NCBI GenBank assembly: GCA_005888675.1
Contig: VBBA01000106.1
Coordinates: 1 to 6,393 of the forward strand
From: Candidatus Bathyarchaeota archaeon
GTDB lineage: Archaea > Thermoproteota > Bathyarchaeia > 40CM-2-53-6
Direction: 5' to 3'
Length of the DNA: 6,393 nt
The notes under the pieces are model-generated. The model did no database searches and was not told the DNA's origin. It saw only the letters and a program-made list of their open reading frames with translations. Positions 1 to 5,841 of this stretch are shown one piece after another. Numbering within the stretch: position 1 is the stretch's first letter; each line of letters begins with the position of its first letter. The position numbers and the translations under genes are program-made.

Positions 1-1
1 T

Positions 2-970
2 GGAATTTCGCATCAGGTCCTCCCCGAGCGAGGCATGGTACTGCCGGGGGAATTGATTGTAGGGACGGACAGTCACACTACCACCTATGGGGCCTTTGGA
101 GCCTTGGGCACTGGCGTTGGCGTCACAGACATGGCACTGGTCTTCGCGACTGGAAAGCTCTGGTTCCGAGTCCCTGAATCGATCAAGTGCTTCCTCGAAG
201 GAGAAACACCATCGTACATTATGGGCAAGGATATCATTCATCATGTTCTATCTTTGATCGGAGCCGACGGAGCCAATTACAAGTCGATCGAATTCTATGG
301 AGAACCGACCAAGAAGTTGAGCATTGACGCGAGGATGACTCTTGCGAATATGTCGATCGAAGCCGGCGCAAAGTTCGGAATCATTCCGCCGGACAAGAAG
401 ACCATCGATTACTTGGCGGCTAGAGCACCGAAGAGTACGAGTCTTAGGCCCGTCCTGAGCGATTCTGATGCAACTTTTGAAAGCCATCATTCTGTTGATG
501 TTACGAACCTTGAGCCTCAAGTGGCTAAGCCGCCATCTCCTGCCAATAGTGTAAGTGTCCGAGATTTGGAGGGTGTGGAGATAGACGAGGCGTTCATTGG
601 GACATGTACCAATGGACGAGTGGAGGATTTGGCGATCGCTGCGAGGATATTGAAGGGACGCAAAGTATCCTCTGGGACTAGGCTAATCGTTATCCCCGCT
701 TCCGTCCAAGTTTACCGCGACGCAATGGCAGCCGGGCACATCGAGACGATTCATCAAGCGGGTGGAATCGTCGAGTATCCTTCCTGTGGACCATGCATCG
801 GTGGGCAACTGGGCGTCATCGGGGATAATGAAGTAGCGATCGCGACTATGAATCGCAATTTCACCGGTCGGATGGGCAGCAACAAGGCCCTGGTCTATCT
901 AGCGTCACCGGCCACTGTGGCAGCTTCAGCGCTCAAAGGAGCAATCGCCGACCCTAGACAGTATCTCTAA
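2..970 (+). CDS. leuC: 3-isopropylmalate dehydratase large subunit LeuC, 5'-truncated by window edge
   Basis: This is the large, catalytic [4Fe-4S] subunit of isopropylmalate isomerase, which interconverts 2- and 3-isopropylmalate in leucine biosynthesis in the cytoplasm. The reading frame is open from base 2, so the gene starts outside the window; 322 residues are visible. Full-length archaeal homologues have about 420, so roughly 100 N-terminal residues are missing. The visible protein begins with the family block GISHQVLPERG, followed by GTDSHTTTYGA. All three cluster-ligating cysteines are present: one in GTCTNGR (codon 605-607) and two in SCGPCIGG (codons 785-787 and 794-796). The MGS segment near the C-terminus is also typical. 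The ATG at 35 is internal, not the start. It is followed by a small membrane-protein gene and leuD, its partner subunit. The aconitase superfamily is certain. Isopropylmalate rather than homoaconitate as substrate is likely but not proven from this subunit alone. Confidence 0.95.
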   Translation, partial: GISHQVLPERGMVLPGELIVGTDSHTTTYGAFGALGTGVGVTDMALVFATGKLWFRVPESIKCFLEGETPSYIMGKDIIHHVLSLIGADGANYKSIEFYGEPTKKLSIDARMTLANMSIEAGAKFGIIPPDKKTIDYLAARAPKSTSLRPVLSDSDATFESHHSVDVTNLEPQVAKPPSPANSVSVRDLEGVEIDEAFIGTCTNGRVEDLAIAARILKGRKVSSGTRLIVIPASVQVYRDAMAAGHIETIHQAGGIVEYPSCGPCIGGQLGVIGDNEVAIATMNRNFTGRMGSNKALVYLASPATVAASALKGAIADPRQYL

Positions 971-996
971 TGGCAATGCTATGAAGGACCGAGTTC

Positions 997-1221
997 TTGA
1001 AGACTTCCATAGGCGTTCTTCTAGCGATTGCACTGCTTTTGGGACTTGGCTTGGTGAGTTTGGAGACGACCCTTTGTGTTCCTCCGCCCAATGTAACTAG
1101 CTGCCCCGGAACATACTTCGGAGGAATATCTTGGGATGCAATTCTAGTCTCGGGGGAAATCGTTGTCCTATCGCTTGTCCTATTGATAGGCCTCAAGGGG
1201 AAAAAGACCAAGGTGGACTGA
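997..1221 (+). CDS. small two-helix membrane protein of unknown function, between leuC and leuD
   Basis: I do not recognise this 74-residue protein. It has two clear hydrophobic segments, about residues 4-22 and 48-66, and a basic tail (KGKKTK) that should lie in the cytoplasm. This predicts a hairpin with both ends inside and a loop of about 25 residues outside. The loop carries two cysteines (C27, C36) that could form a disulfide, a PPP stretch, and an N-V-T sequon (N32) of the kind glycosylated in archaea. TM2 contains an acidic residue (E54). The start is TTG at 997, preceded by GAAGGA (983-988); an in-frame stop at 982-984 rules out an earlier start. It begins 26 nt after leuC, and its stop lies 6 nt before leuD in the same frame, so it is probably co-transcribed with both. 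The hydrophobic pattern and tight spacing support a real gene. A role in leucine synthesis cannot be inferred. Confidence 0.72.
   Translation: MKTSIGVLLAIALLLGLGLVSLETTLCVPPPNVTSCPGTYFGGISWDAILVSGEIVVLSLVLLIGLKGKKTKVD
1210..1216 (+). promoter_or_regulatory. Shine-Dalgarno-like site for leuD
   Basis: AAGGTGG lies inside the last codons of the small membrane-protein gene, 11 nt before the TTG at 1228. It resembles the archaeal GGAGGTG ribosome-binding core. It supports translation of leuD from TTG within a shared transcript, although the spacing is slightly long. Confidence 0.5.
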
Positions 1222-1227
1222 TCAAGT

Positions 1228-1722
1228 TTGAGACTTTCGGGTAGGGCTTGGGTGTTCGGTGACAATGTGGACACTGACCAGATAATATCAGGGAAATATC
1301 TCACGCTACGTGACCCGGATGAAATGGCAAAACATGTTTTCGAAGCCGCGCGCCCAGAATTTCCTAGCGGAGTTCGTAAGGGAGATGTGATAGTAGCGGG
1401 GAAGAATTTTGGGTCCGGGTCTAGCCGTGAAGAAGCACCGGTAGTCATTAAACGGGTCGGCATTTCAATAGCCATCGCGAGAAGTTTTGCCAGACTATTC
1501 TTTCGAAACGCGATAAACATCGGTCTCCCAGTCTTAGAATGCAAAAATTATGCAAGAATAGTCGAGGGAGATATTGTCGAGGCGGATCTCGAAGCTGGGA
1601 TCCTCAAGAACATGACCAGAGGGGACACGTTTCCAGCATCGAAGATGCCAAAGTTCCTCTTGAACATGCTCGAGACTGGGGGTGCATTGGAGGCATATCG
1701 GCGGAGGCATGGAGAATCCTAA
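1228..1722 (+). CDS. leuD: 3-isopropylmalate dehydratase small subunit LeuD
   Basis: This is the small swivel-domain subunit that pairs with LeuC to form isopropylmalate isomerase. Its 164 residues match the short archaeal/LeuD2 type rather than the roughly 200-residue bacterial form. The family pattern is clear: GRAWVFGDNVDTDQII (residues 5-20), the substrate-recognition loop YLTL (24-27), the conserved GSGSSREEAP (62-71), then SFARLFFRNAINIGLP. The start is TTG at 1228, the first possible start after an in-frame stop at 1219-1221, and it gives the expected N-terminus. In methanogens the loop reads YLRT in homoaconitase and YLVY in isopropylmalate isomerase. Here the Arg is absent and a Leu is present, which favours isopropylmalate (inference). 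The gap to the upstream small gene is only 6 nt. No strong hairpin follows; a T-rich stretch just after the stop may end the transcript. Confidence 0.94.
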   Translation: MRLSGRAWVFGDNVDTDQIISGKYLTLRDPDEMAKHVFEAARPEFPSGVRKGDVIVAGKNFGSGSSREEAPVVIKRVGISIAIARSFARLFFRNAINIGLPVLECKNYARIVEGDIVEADLEAGILKNMTRGDTFPASKMPKFLLNMLETGGALEAYRRRHGES

Positions 1723-1767
1723 CTTTCTTAGACCTCACGATTTGACCGCAAGAATCAGAGTCAAGGT

Positions 1768-1775
1768 ACATATTT
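1768..1775 (+). promoter_or_regulatory. TATA-like element for ada
   Basis: The AT-rich octamer ACATATTT is centred 26 nt upstream of the ATG at 1798. This is the distance expected for an archaeal TBP site driving a leaderless transcript. It lies in the 75-bp gap after leuD, so ada probably has its own promoter. It also argues for ATG 1798 rather than the in-frame TTG at 1783 as the start. I see no copy of the E. coli Ada-box core (AAAGCGCA) in this gap. Confidence 0.55.
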
Positions 1776-1797
1776 CCAATAGTTGGATCCTACTCTC

Positions 1798-2925
1798 ATG
1801 CAAACATCCGAGCAACATACTGAACAAATTCGCTCAAGAGTGAAAAATCGAGCTACTCGACTAGCAGATGACGAGAAATGGGATGCCGTTGTAGCCAGAG
1901 ATGATAGTTATGACGGAGAGTTTGTATTCGCAGTACGGTCAACCGGGATCTACTGCAAACCCTCCTGCCCGGCCAAGCATGCCCGCAGGGAACAGGTTCT
2001 ATTCCTCTCAAGTCCCGATGAAGCGGAACAGTCGGGCTTTCGACCCTGTAAAAGATGTCGACCCCTAGAAGCCCACTCTTCTCGTACGAGACTCGTCGAC
2101 AACGTCTGCAAGTATATCGATTCAAACCTAGGCCAAAAACTCACCCTATCTAAAATTGGGAATCATGCTGGTCTCAGCCCTTACTATCTGCAACGAACTT
2201 TCAAGGAAGTACTGGGAATCTCACCGCGACAATACGTCGAGGCCCACCGATTAGCGAAGATGAAACACTCATTGACGAGCGGACATACCGTCAATGATGC
2301 GCTCTACAAGGCGGGTTTCTCTTCTCGCAGTAGAATCTACAAGAAGACACCGAGCCTGGGGGTGGCTCCTGGGACGTTCCGGAGAGGCGGGGAAGGCCTG
2401 CGAATCGAGTATACCATAATCGATTCTCCACTCGGGAGGTTGCTAGTCGGAGGCACGGAACGTGGAGTCTGCGCAGTTTGCCTGGGAGCCTCTAATGAAG
2501 CCGTTGAAGCATCGCTATCGCAGGACTACTTTGCAGCAGACCTCCACAGAAATGATCAAGCATTGAAGAAATGGGCCGCGAAATTCATGGAATACTTCAA
2601 TGCCCGTCCATTCAACATCAAGCTTCCATTAGACGTGCAGGCGACAGCCTTCCAGTGGAGGGTTTGGAAGGAGATCCAGGCTATCCCATACGGACAGACA
2701 AGTACCTACAGTAAGATTGCTTCGGCAATAGGAAAGCCCAAAGCAGTCAGAGCAGTCGCCAGGGCCTGTGCTACCAACCCTGTTTCATTGGTTGTTCCAT
2801 GCCATCGTGTAGTAGGCAGTGACGGGGAGTTGCACGGCTATCGTTGGGGTTTGCAGAGAAAGCAGGCTCTCCTGATTCATGAAAAAATGAGCGAACGCGA
2901 GAAATACCCGTTAGACGAAGGCTAA
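1798..2925 (+). CDS. ada: Ada-type DNA alkylation regulator/methyltransferase (Zn-Cys + AraC HTH + O6-alkylguanine transferase)
   Basis: This 375-residue protein has the complete three-part Ada layout. Residues 27-90 form the zinc-binding methyl-phosphotriester domain with four cysteines (C53, C57, C84, C87) in TGIYCKPSC and FRPCKRC; C53 aligns with the E. coli methyl acceptor Cys38. Residues 98-195 are an AraC-type helix-turn-helix pair. Residues 201-365 are the O6-alkylguanine-DNA methyltransferase with the suicide cysteine C335 in PCHRVV and the following GYRWGLQRK. In bacteria Ada repairs alkylated DNA and, once self-methylated, activates repair genes. Here it is flanked by TATA-like promoter sequence, so activation through sigma factor is not expected and its regulatory role is open. 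The second HTH appears one residue shorter than usual (YKKTPSLGVAP). TTG 1783 is an alternative start adding five residues. All known catalytic and metal residues are present, so repair activity is likely. An origin by transfer from bacteria is plausible. Confidence 0.95.
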   Translation: MQTSEQHTEQIRSRVKNRATRLADDEKWDAVVARDDSYDGEFVFAVRSTGIYCKPSCPAKHARREQVLFLSSPDEAEQSGFRPCKRCRPLEAHSSRTRLVDNVCKYIDSNLGQKLTLSKIGNHAGLSPYYLQRTFKEVLGISPRQYVEAHRLAKMKHSLTSGHTVNDALYKAGFSSRSRIYKKTPSLGVAPGTFRRGGEGLRIEYTIIDSPLGRLLVGGTERGVCAVCLGASNEAVEASLSQDYFAADLHRNDQALKKWAAKFMEYFNARPFNIKLPLDVQATAFQWRVWKEIQAIPYGQTSTYSKIASAIGKPKAVRAVARACATNPVSLVVPCHRVVGSDGELHGYRWGLQRKQALLIHEKMSEREKYPLDEG

Positions 2926-2950
2926 CTTGAACAGCTGCGGTTCGGTCGAT

Positions 2951-2970
2951 GTTGAACCCTACGCTTCAAC
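2951..2970. terminator. small hairpin in the ada/reductase convergent junction
   Basis: GTTGAA (2951-2956) and TTCAAC (2965-2970) are perfect 6-bp inverted arms around an 8-nt loop, straddling the stop codon of the minus-strand reductase. A weaker GAAC/GTTC hairpin (2929-2943) sits just after the ada stop. The genes converge with only 33 bp between them, so a bidirectional stop is plausible. Neither hairpin is followed by a T-run, so confidence is low. Confidence 0.25.
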
Positions 2971-4398
2971 AAGTTCGTGCGACTGCTCATGCATCATCAT
3001 ATGATGATAGTGTTCCACGGGTACCAATGATCCGAACGCTCTGTCCACAACTTCACTCAACGCAGGATGAATGTGCATCATCTCTCTTATCGGTCTCGGC
3101 GTCCCATCGGGCGTGTTCATCAACGGAATTATCTCATGAATTAGTATAGAAGCATCCGGCCCAACAATGTGTGCCCCCAGAATCTTCTCCGTTTCGGCTT
3201 CGACGATAACCTTGACGAAATAGTCCTTGGCGTTGATCGCTTCGCCTTTGGCAGTATCTTCGTACTTGTAATATCCTATCAGGACCTTCTCGTCTCCATA
3301 TTTCGCTACGGCCTCTTTCTCTCTCAGCCCTACCGCTGCCACCTCGGGATAGGTGAAGATCGCGTGCGGAACAGCATGATAATCCACCTTCACGTTCTGC
3401 TTCAAAACAGCGTTATTGTATGCGACGATCGATTCATAGTTTGCAACGTGTTTGAACAGATATCTCCCATCGGCGTCTCCGATCGCCCAGATACCGGGTT
3501 GGGACGTTTCGAGATAGTCATTGACTGCGAGCCATCCTTCCTGTGTAATGTTCACTCCAGATCTTTCGGGATGGAGAATCTTGGTTGTGGGGCCTCTGCC
3601 GGTGGCGATCAAAATTTCTCTTGCGGTGACTGTCATCTTTTTTCCTGTGGTCCGTTCTACCGCTAGCACTTCCTTGTGGCCTGCATTCTCTCGCACTTCT
3701 TTCACCTCGTGGTTTGTGATGATAGTCATGTGCCGTCCCAGGACCTTCTTTAGGAGATTCGATACTTCCGGCTCTTCTTCTGGAACGAAGTATGGATTTC
3801 TGCCGATTATCGTAACCTTGCAGCCCATACTGGAGAGGAAATGTCCGAACTCCGCTGCAATATAGCCAGCACCCCCAATGATCATACTCTCAGGGAGCTC
3901 TGTCAACTTTAGGATAGTGTCGCTGGTATGATAATGGATCTTGTCTAGCCCGATTATTGATGGTATCGTGGCTTCCGAACCAATACAGAGAAAGATGAGC
4001 TTCGATCTCATCTCGGTCCCCGCGACCTTCAGGGTATATGGTGCCGTGAACTCTGCAGGGGCGTGATAGTAGTCGATGTTTTCAGAGGTGGATAGCGATT
4101 CGCGGATCTGATCGATGTCCTTGTAGATTAGTTTCCTCATTCGGTCCATGATGAACTGGAAATTTACAGTCTTGATCTCACTGTCGATCCCCAGATCTCT
4201 TGCCTCTTCGATCTTTCGGACCAGCTCTGCAGGATAGAGTAGAATCTTGGACGGGATACAGCCACGAGTTAGGCATATTCCACCGGGTTCGTCCTTGTCG
4301 ATTACGGCGATCTTGATCTTCGGGTTATCCTGGATCATAGGATCGATGAGGTTCATTGCTGAGCCGGAGCCTATCGCGATAAGATCGTACTCCTTCAT
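2959..4398 (-). CDS. FAD-dependent pyridine nucleotide-disulfide reductase, dihydrolipoamide dehydrogenase/mercuric reductase-like
   Basis: This 479-residue flavoprotein is a class I disulfide oxidoreductase. It shows the FAD-binding GSGSA (residues 10-14), the redox cysteine pair in CLTRGCIPSK (C42, C47), the nucleotide-binding GGAGYIAAE (175-183), ATGR (265-268), AIGD of the second FAD contact (305-308), and the C-terminal dimer-domain HPALSE with the catalytic His444-Glu449 pair. At the end of the second strand of the NAD(P) domain, the Glu usual in NADH-using dihydrolipoamide dehydrogenases is Gly199, followed by Arg200; this leans towards NADPH. The last 20 residues are rich in His and Met (HYHHMMMHEQSH), a possible metal-binding tail. 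No lipoyl-enzyme genes are nearby, so the true substrate could be lipoamide, a low-molecular-weight thiol disulfide, or a metal ion. ATG 4398 is chosen as the start; TTG 4404 would add two residues. It is divergent from the LURP-one gene and converges on ada. Confidence 0.93.
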   Translation of the reverse strand: MKEYDLIAIGSGSAMNLIDPMIQDNPKIKIAVIDKDEPGGICLTRGCIPSKILLYPAELVRKIEEARDLGIDSEIKTVNFQFIMDRMRKLIYKDIDQIRESLSTSENIDYYHAPAEFTAPYTLKVAGTEMRSKLIFLCIGSEATIPSIIGLDKIHYHTSDTILKLTELPESMIIGGAGYIAAEFGHFLSSMGCKVTIIGRNPYFVPEEEPEVSNLLKKVLGRHMTIITNHEVKEVRENAGHKEVLAVERTTGKKMTVTAREILIATGRGPTTKILHPERSGVNITQEGWLAVNDYLETSQPGIWAIGDADGRYLFKHVANYESIVAYNNAVLKQNVKVDYHAVPHAIFTYPEVAAVGLREKEAVAKYGDEKVLIGYYKYEDTAKGEAINAKDYFVKVIVEAETEKILGAHIVGPDASILIHEIIPLMNTPDGTPRPIREMMHIHPALSEVVDRAFGSLVPVEHYHHMMMHEQSHELVEA

Positions 4399-4422
4399 AG
4401 ACAATCGACGATACCTTGTGCT

Positions 4423-4438
4423 GAGATAAGACTATAGA
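4423..4438 (-). promoter_or_regulatory. TATA-like promoter of the disulfide reductase gene
   Basis: Read on the minus strand this is TCTATAGTCTTATCTC, holding two candidate TATA elements. The proximal one (CTTATC) is about 28 nt from the ATG at 4398 and the distal one (CTATAG) about 30 nt from the TTG at 4404. Either would give a transcript with almost no leader. It lies in the divergent gap shared with the LURP-one gene. Confidence 0.45.
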
Positions 4439-4465
4439 CGCGATAGGACGATTCATAGGCCGGGT

Positions 4466-4481
4466 TGATTTAGTGACTAAA
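4466..4481 (+). promoter_or_regulatory. TATA-like element overlapping a 13-bp palindrome upstream of the LURP-one gene
   Basis: The GATTTA portion is centred about 26 nt before the GTG at 4495, the right place for an archaeal TATA box with a leaderless start. It overlaps a perfect interrupted palindrome, TTTAGT-G-ACTAAA (4469-4481). A dimeric regulator bound there would compete with TBP, so this is a candidate operator. No regulator is identified in the window. Confidence 0.4.
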
Positions 4482-4494
4482 CTGTTATGAGCCT

Positions 4495-5091
4495 GTGAAG
4501 AATGTTGGGTTTTGGGTTCGAAGCTTGAGCACAGGTCCTGCGTACGGTTCACCGGGGTACGCGCAGAGAATCATCCCACTGTTCAGTGGAAACGGGTACA
4601 TCATCGAGCAGAAGATACTCGCCTTAAGGGACACTTTTGGTATCAAGGATCGTAATGGTAACCAGCTAGCCTATGTCAAGAAGCAACTGGTGAGTTTTGG
4701 GCCAAAGTTCTGGTACGAGGATACTAGCGGACAGAGACTGGGAGAGATTCATGGGAAAGTGTTGACGATTCGTCCAAGCTTCGAGATTTACGATGCTCAG
4801 AATCAGTTGAGGGCTCGGGTTAAAGAGAAATTAATCGTGCTTATCGGTTCAAAATGGTGGATGGAAGACGCATCTGGCCGGGAGATTGCAAAGATCAAGG
4901 GAAACGTTTGGGAGCACGACTACCAAGTCCAGGATCCTTCTGGCGGCGCTATTGCTCAGATACACAAGAAATGGGTGACTATACGGGATTCTTATTCTGT
5001 TGAGATGCTGAACCCAGCATTTGATCCGTTCCTCGTATTGTCTTATGGAATTAGCCTGGATAATACGGAAAAGAAAGAGAACAAGAAGTAA
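4495..5091 (+). CDS. LURP-one-related / tubby C-terminal-like domain protein
   Basis: This 198-residue protein matches the LURP-one-related (LOR) family, a tubby-like beta-barrel related to phospholipid scramblases. Its biochemical function in prokaryotes is not established. From residue 34 it is built of repeating beta-hairpin units, each with a D-x-x-G/N turn: D52, D76, D100, D125 and D147, spaced 22-25 residues apart. Each unit has an aromatic strand before the turn (FGIKD, FWYED, WWMED) and a K-rich strand after it. The end, SYSVEM..DPFLVLSYGISLDN, is typical of the family's last strands and central helix; a basic tail EKKENKK follows. No signal peptide or clear membrane helix is seen beyond that hydrophobic helix. 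GTG 4495 is chosen from the promoter spacing. The first 30 residues (Gly/Ser/Pro-rich) are unlike the core, so TTG 4525 is an alternative. It is transcribed alone, divergent from the reductase and convergent with dps. Confidence 0.85.
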   Translation: MKNVGFWVRSLSTGPAYGSPGYAQRIIPLFSGNGYIIEQKILALRDTFGIKDRNGNQLAYVKKQLVSFGPKFWYEDTSGQRLGEIHGKVLTIRPSFEIYDAQNQLRARVKEKLIVLIGSKWWMEDASGREIAKIKGNVWEHDYQVQDPSGGAIAQIHKKWVTIRDSYSVEMLNPAFDPFLVLSYGISLDNTEKKENKK

Positions 5092-5136
5092 GGGGCCTGT
5101 TCACGGGGCCTCTGCCGCGATCGTTATTTTGTTTCC
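5091..5136 (+). terminator. hairpin plus T-rich tract after the LURP-one gene
   Basis: AGGGGCC (5091-5097) pairs with GGCCTCT (5107-5113) as a 7-bp stem with one G-T pair and a 9-nt loop, starting at the last base of the stop codon. The T-rich stretch TCGTTATTTTGTTT follows at 5121-5134, the kind of tract at which archaeal polymerase stops. A further 5-bp hairpin TGGGA/TCCCA (5140-5154) lies before the end of the convergent dps gene and may serve that side. Confidence 0.45.
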
Positions 5137-5165
5137 CTATGGGATTACTTCCCAAAGTGAAGCCG

Positions 5166-5681
5166 TTAGCGGTTTCCTTGTAGTATCTCGAACAGGAACC
5201 ATTTGCGTCTCTCTGTCTTGTCCAGTATGTCCTGTAACTGATTAGCTGTTGCCGAGTCCCTGTGATTCTCACATACATCGACCGCATTGCGAAGAGCCTT
5301 CGCCATCATTGCATTATCCTTCATGAGCCGTTCCACCATCTCATTAGAGGGTACAAGCTCGTCATTGTCATCCTCTATAGTCTGAAGTTTCCCGATGTGA
5401 CTAATACTACGGATTGTCGTGCCACCAACCCTACGGACACGTTCCGCCATCACGTCGACGGATTCCAAAAGTGCATCGGCGTGCTCGTCGAACAATAAGT
5501 GATAGTCTCGGAAGGCAGGGCCATACAGATGCCAATGAAAGTTCTTAGTTTTGACGTACAATGCGAAGGCGTCCGCAATGAGTGGATTGACGGCCTCAGT
5601 AACTGCGCGCTGCTCTATTTGGTTGAGATCGGTTACAGTTGCTAGTTCGGGCGCGGAAATCGACTTGACAATACTCTTCAT
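5166..5681 (-). CDS. dps: Dps family ferritin-like DNA starvation/stationary-phase protection protein
   Basis: This 171-residue four-helix protein belongs to the Dps branch of ferritins. These form 12-subunit shells that oxidise Fe(II) with peroxide, store the iron, and in some members coat DNA. The inter-subunit ferroxidase ligands are all visible: H49 in KNFHWH, H61 and D65 in DYHLLFDEH, and D76 and E80 in SVDVMAERVRRVGG. This is the classic Dps signature, so the protein should be active in iron/peroxide detoxification. Length is normal for the family. The N-terminus carries only a few lysines, so DNA binding cannot be called. ATG 5681 is chosen as the start; TTG 5693 would add MDFQ and fits the TATA-like ACTTAAGT better if the transcript is leaderless. 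It is divergent from thioredoxin across about 160 bp and converges on the LURP-one gene. Confidence 0.93.
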   Translation of the reverse strand: MKSIVKSISAPELATVTDLNQIEQRAVTEAVNPLIADAFALYVKTKNFHWHLYGPAFRDYHLLFDEHADALLESVDVMAERVRRVGGTTIRSISHIGKLQTIEDDNDELVPSNEMVERLMKDNAMMAKALRNAVDVCENHRDSATANQLQDILDKTERRKWFLFEILQGNR

Positions 5682-5712
5682 CTGAAAATCCAAACGTCTG
5701 GAACTGAGATTA

Positions 5713-5732
5713 GCCTACTTAAGTTGCTAGGC
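5713..5732 (-). promoter_or_regulatory. dps promoter region: palindromic TATA-like element with flanking inverted repeat
   Basis: ACTTAAGT (5717-5724) is a perfect 8-bp palindrome with TATA character, centred 27 nt from TTG 5693 and 40 nt from ATG 5681. It lies inside inverted arms GCCTA (5713-5717) and TAGGC (5728-5732). This is plausible as a promoter with an overlapping regulator site, but the sequence alone does not prove either. Confidence 0.4.
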
Positions 5733-5829
5733 AATATCATCAGTTCAGCAGGGCATTATCCAGACAACCTTTTGAACAGTCTGGCTCGGAAGGATTTTGA
5801 AGCAGTTCCACCTAATACTAGGCTATCCT

Positions 5830-5837
5830 AGGTGGGG
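5830..5837 (+). promoter_or_regulatory. Shine-Dalgarno site deciding the thioredoxin start
   Basis: AGGTGGGG ends 4 nt before TTG 5842, and its AGGTG core is 7 nt from it, a good match to the archaeal GGAGGTG signal. It favours TTG 5842 over the upstream in-frame TTG 5797. The left part of the motif is also the right arm of a CTAGG-CTAT-CCTAG inverted repeat (5818-5831). Confidence 0.5.
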
Positions 5838-5841
5838 CCTG

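Noticed and set aside
954..1544. 196-codon open frame on the minus strand across the small gene and leuD
   Set aside because: It is antisense to two genes with clear coding evidence; its translation has no recognisable motif and no promoter is visible. It is a shadow frame.
1539..1745. 68-codon plus-strand frame overlapping the end of leuD
   Set aside because: Out of frame with leuD, with low-complexity translation and no independent start signal.
2993..3008. Perfect 16-bp palindrome ATCATCATATGATGAT
   Set aside because: It is a by-product of consecutive His (CAT) and Met (ATG) codons in the reductase tail, so it needs no regulatory explanation.
3169..3666. 165-codon open frame on the plus strand inside the disulfide reductase
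   Set aside because: It is antisense to the nucleotide-binding and dimer domains of a well-conserved enzyme and shows no family features.
5051..5287. Minus-strand frame crossing the LURP-one/dps junction
   Set aside because: It overlaps the ends of two supported genes in a different frame and has no family features.
5797..5841. Upstream TTG start adding 15 residues to thioredoxin
   Set aside because: The extra residues do not resemble thioredoxin N-termini, and TTG 5842 has a good ribosome-binding motif; kept only as an alternative.
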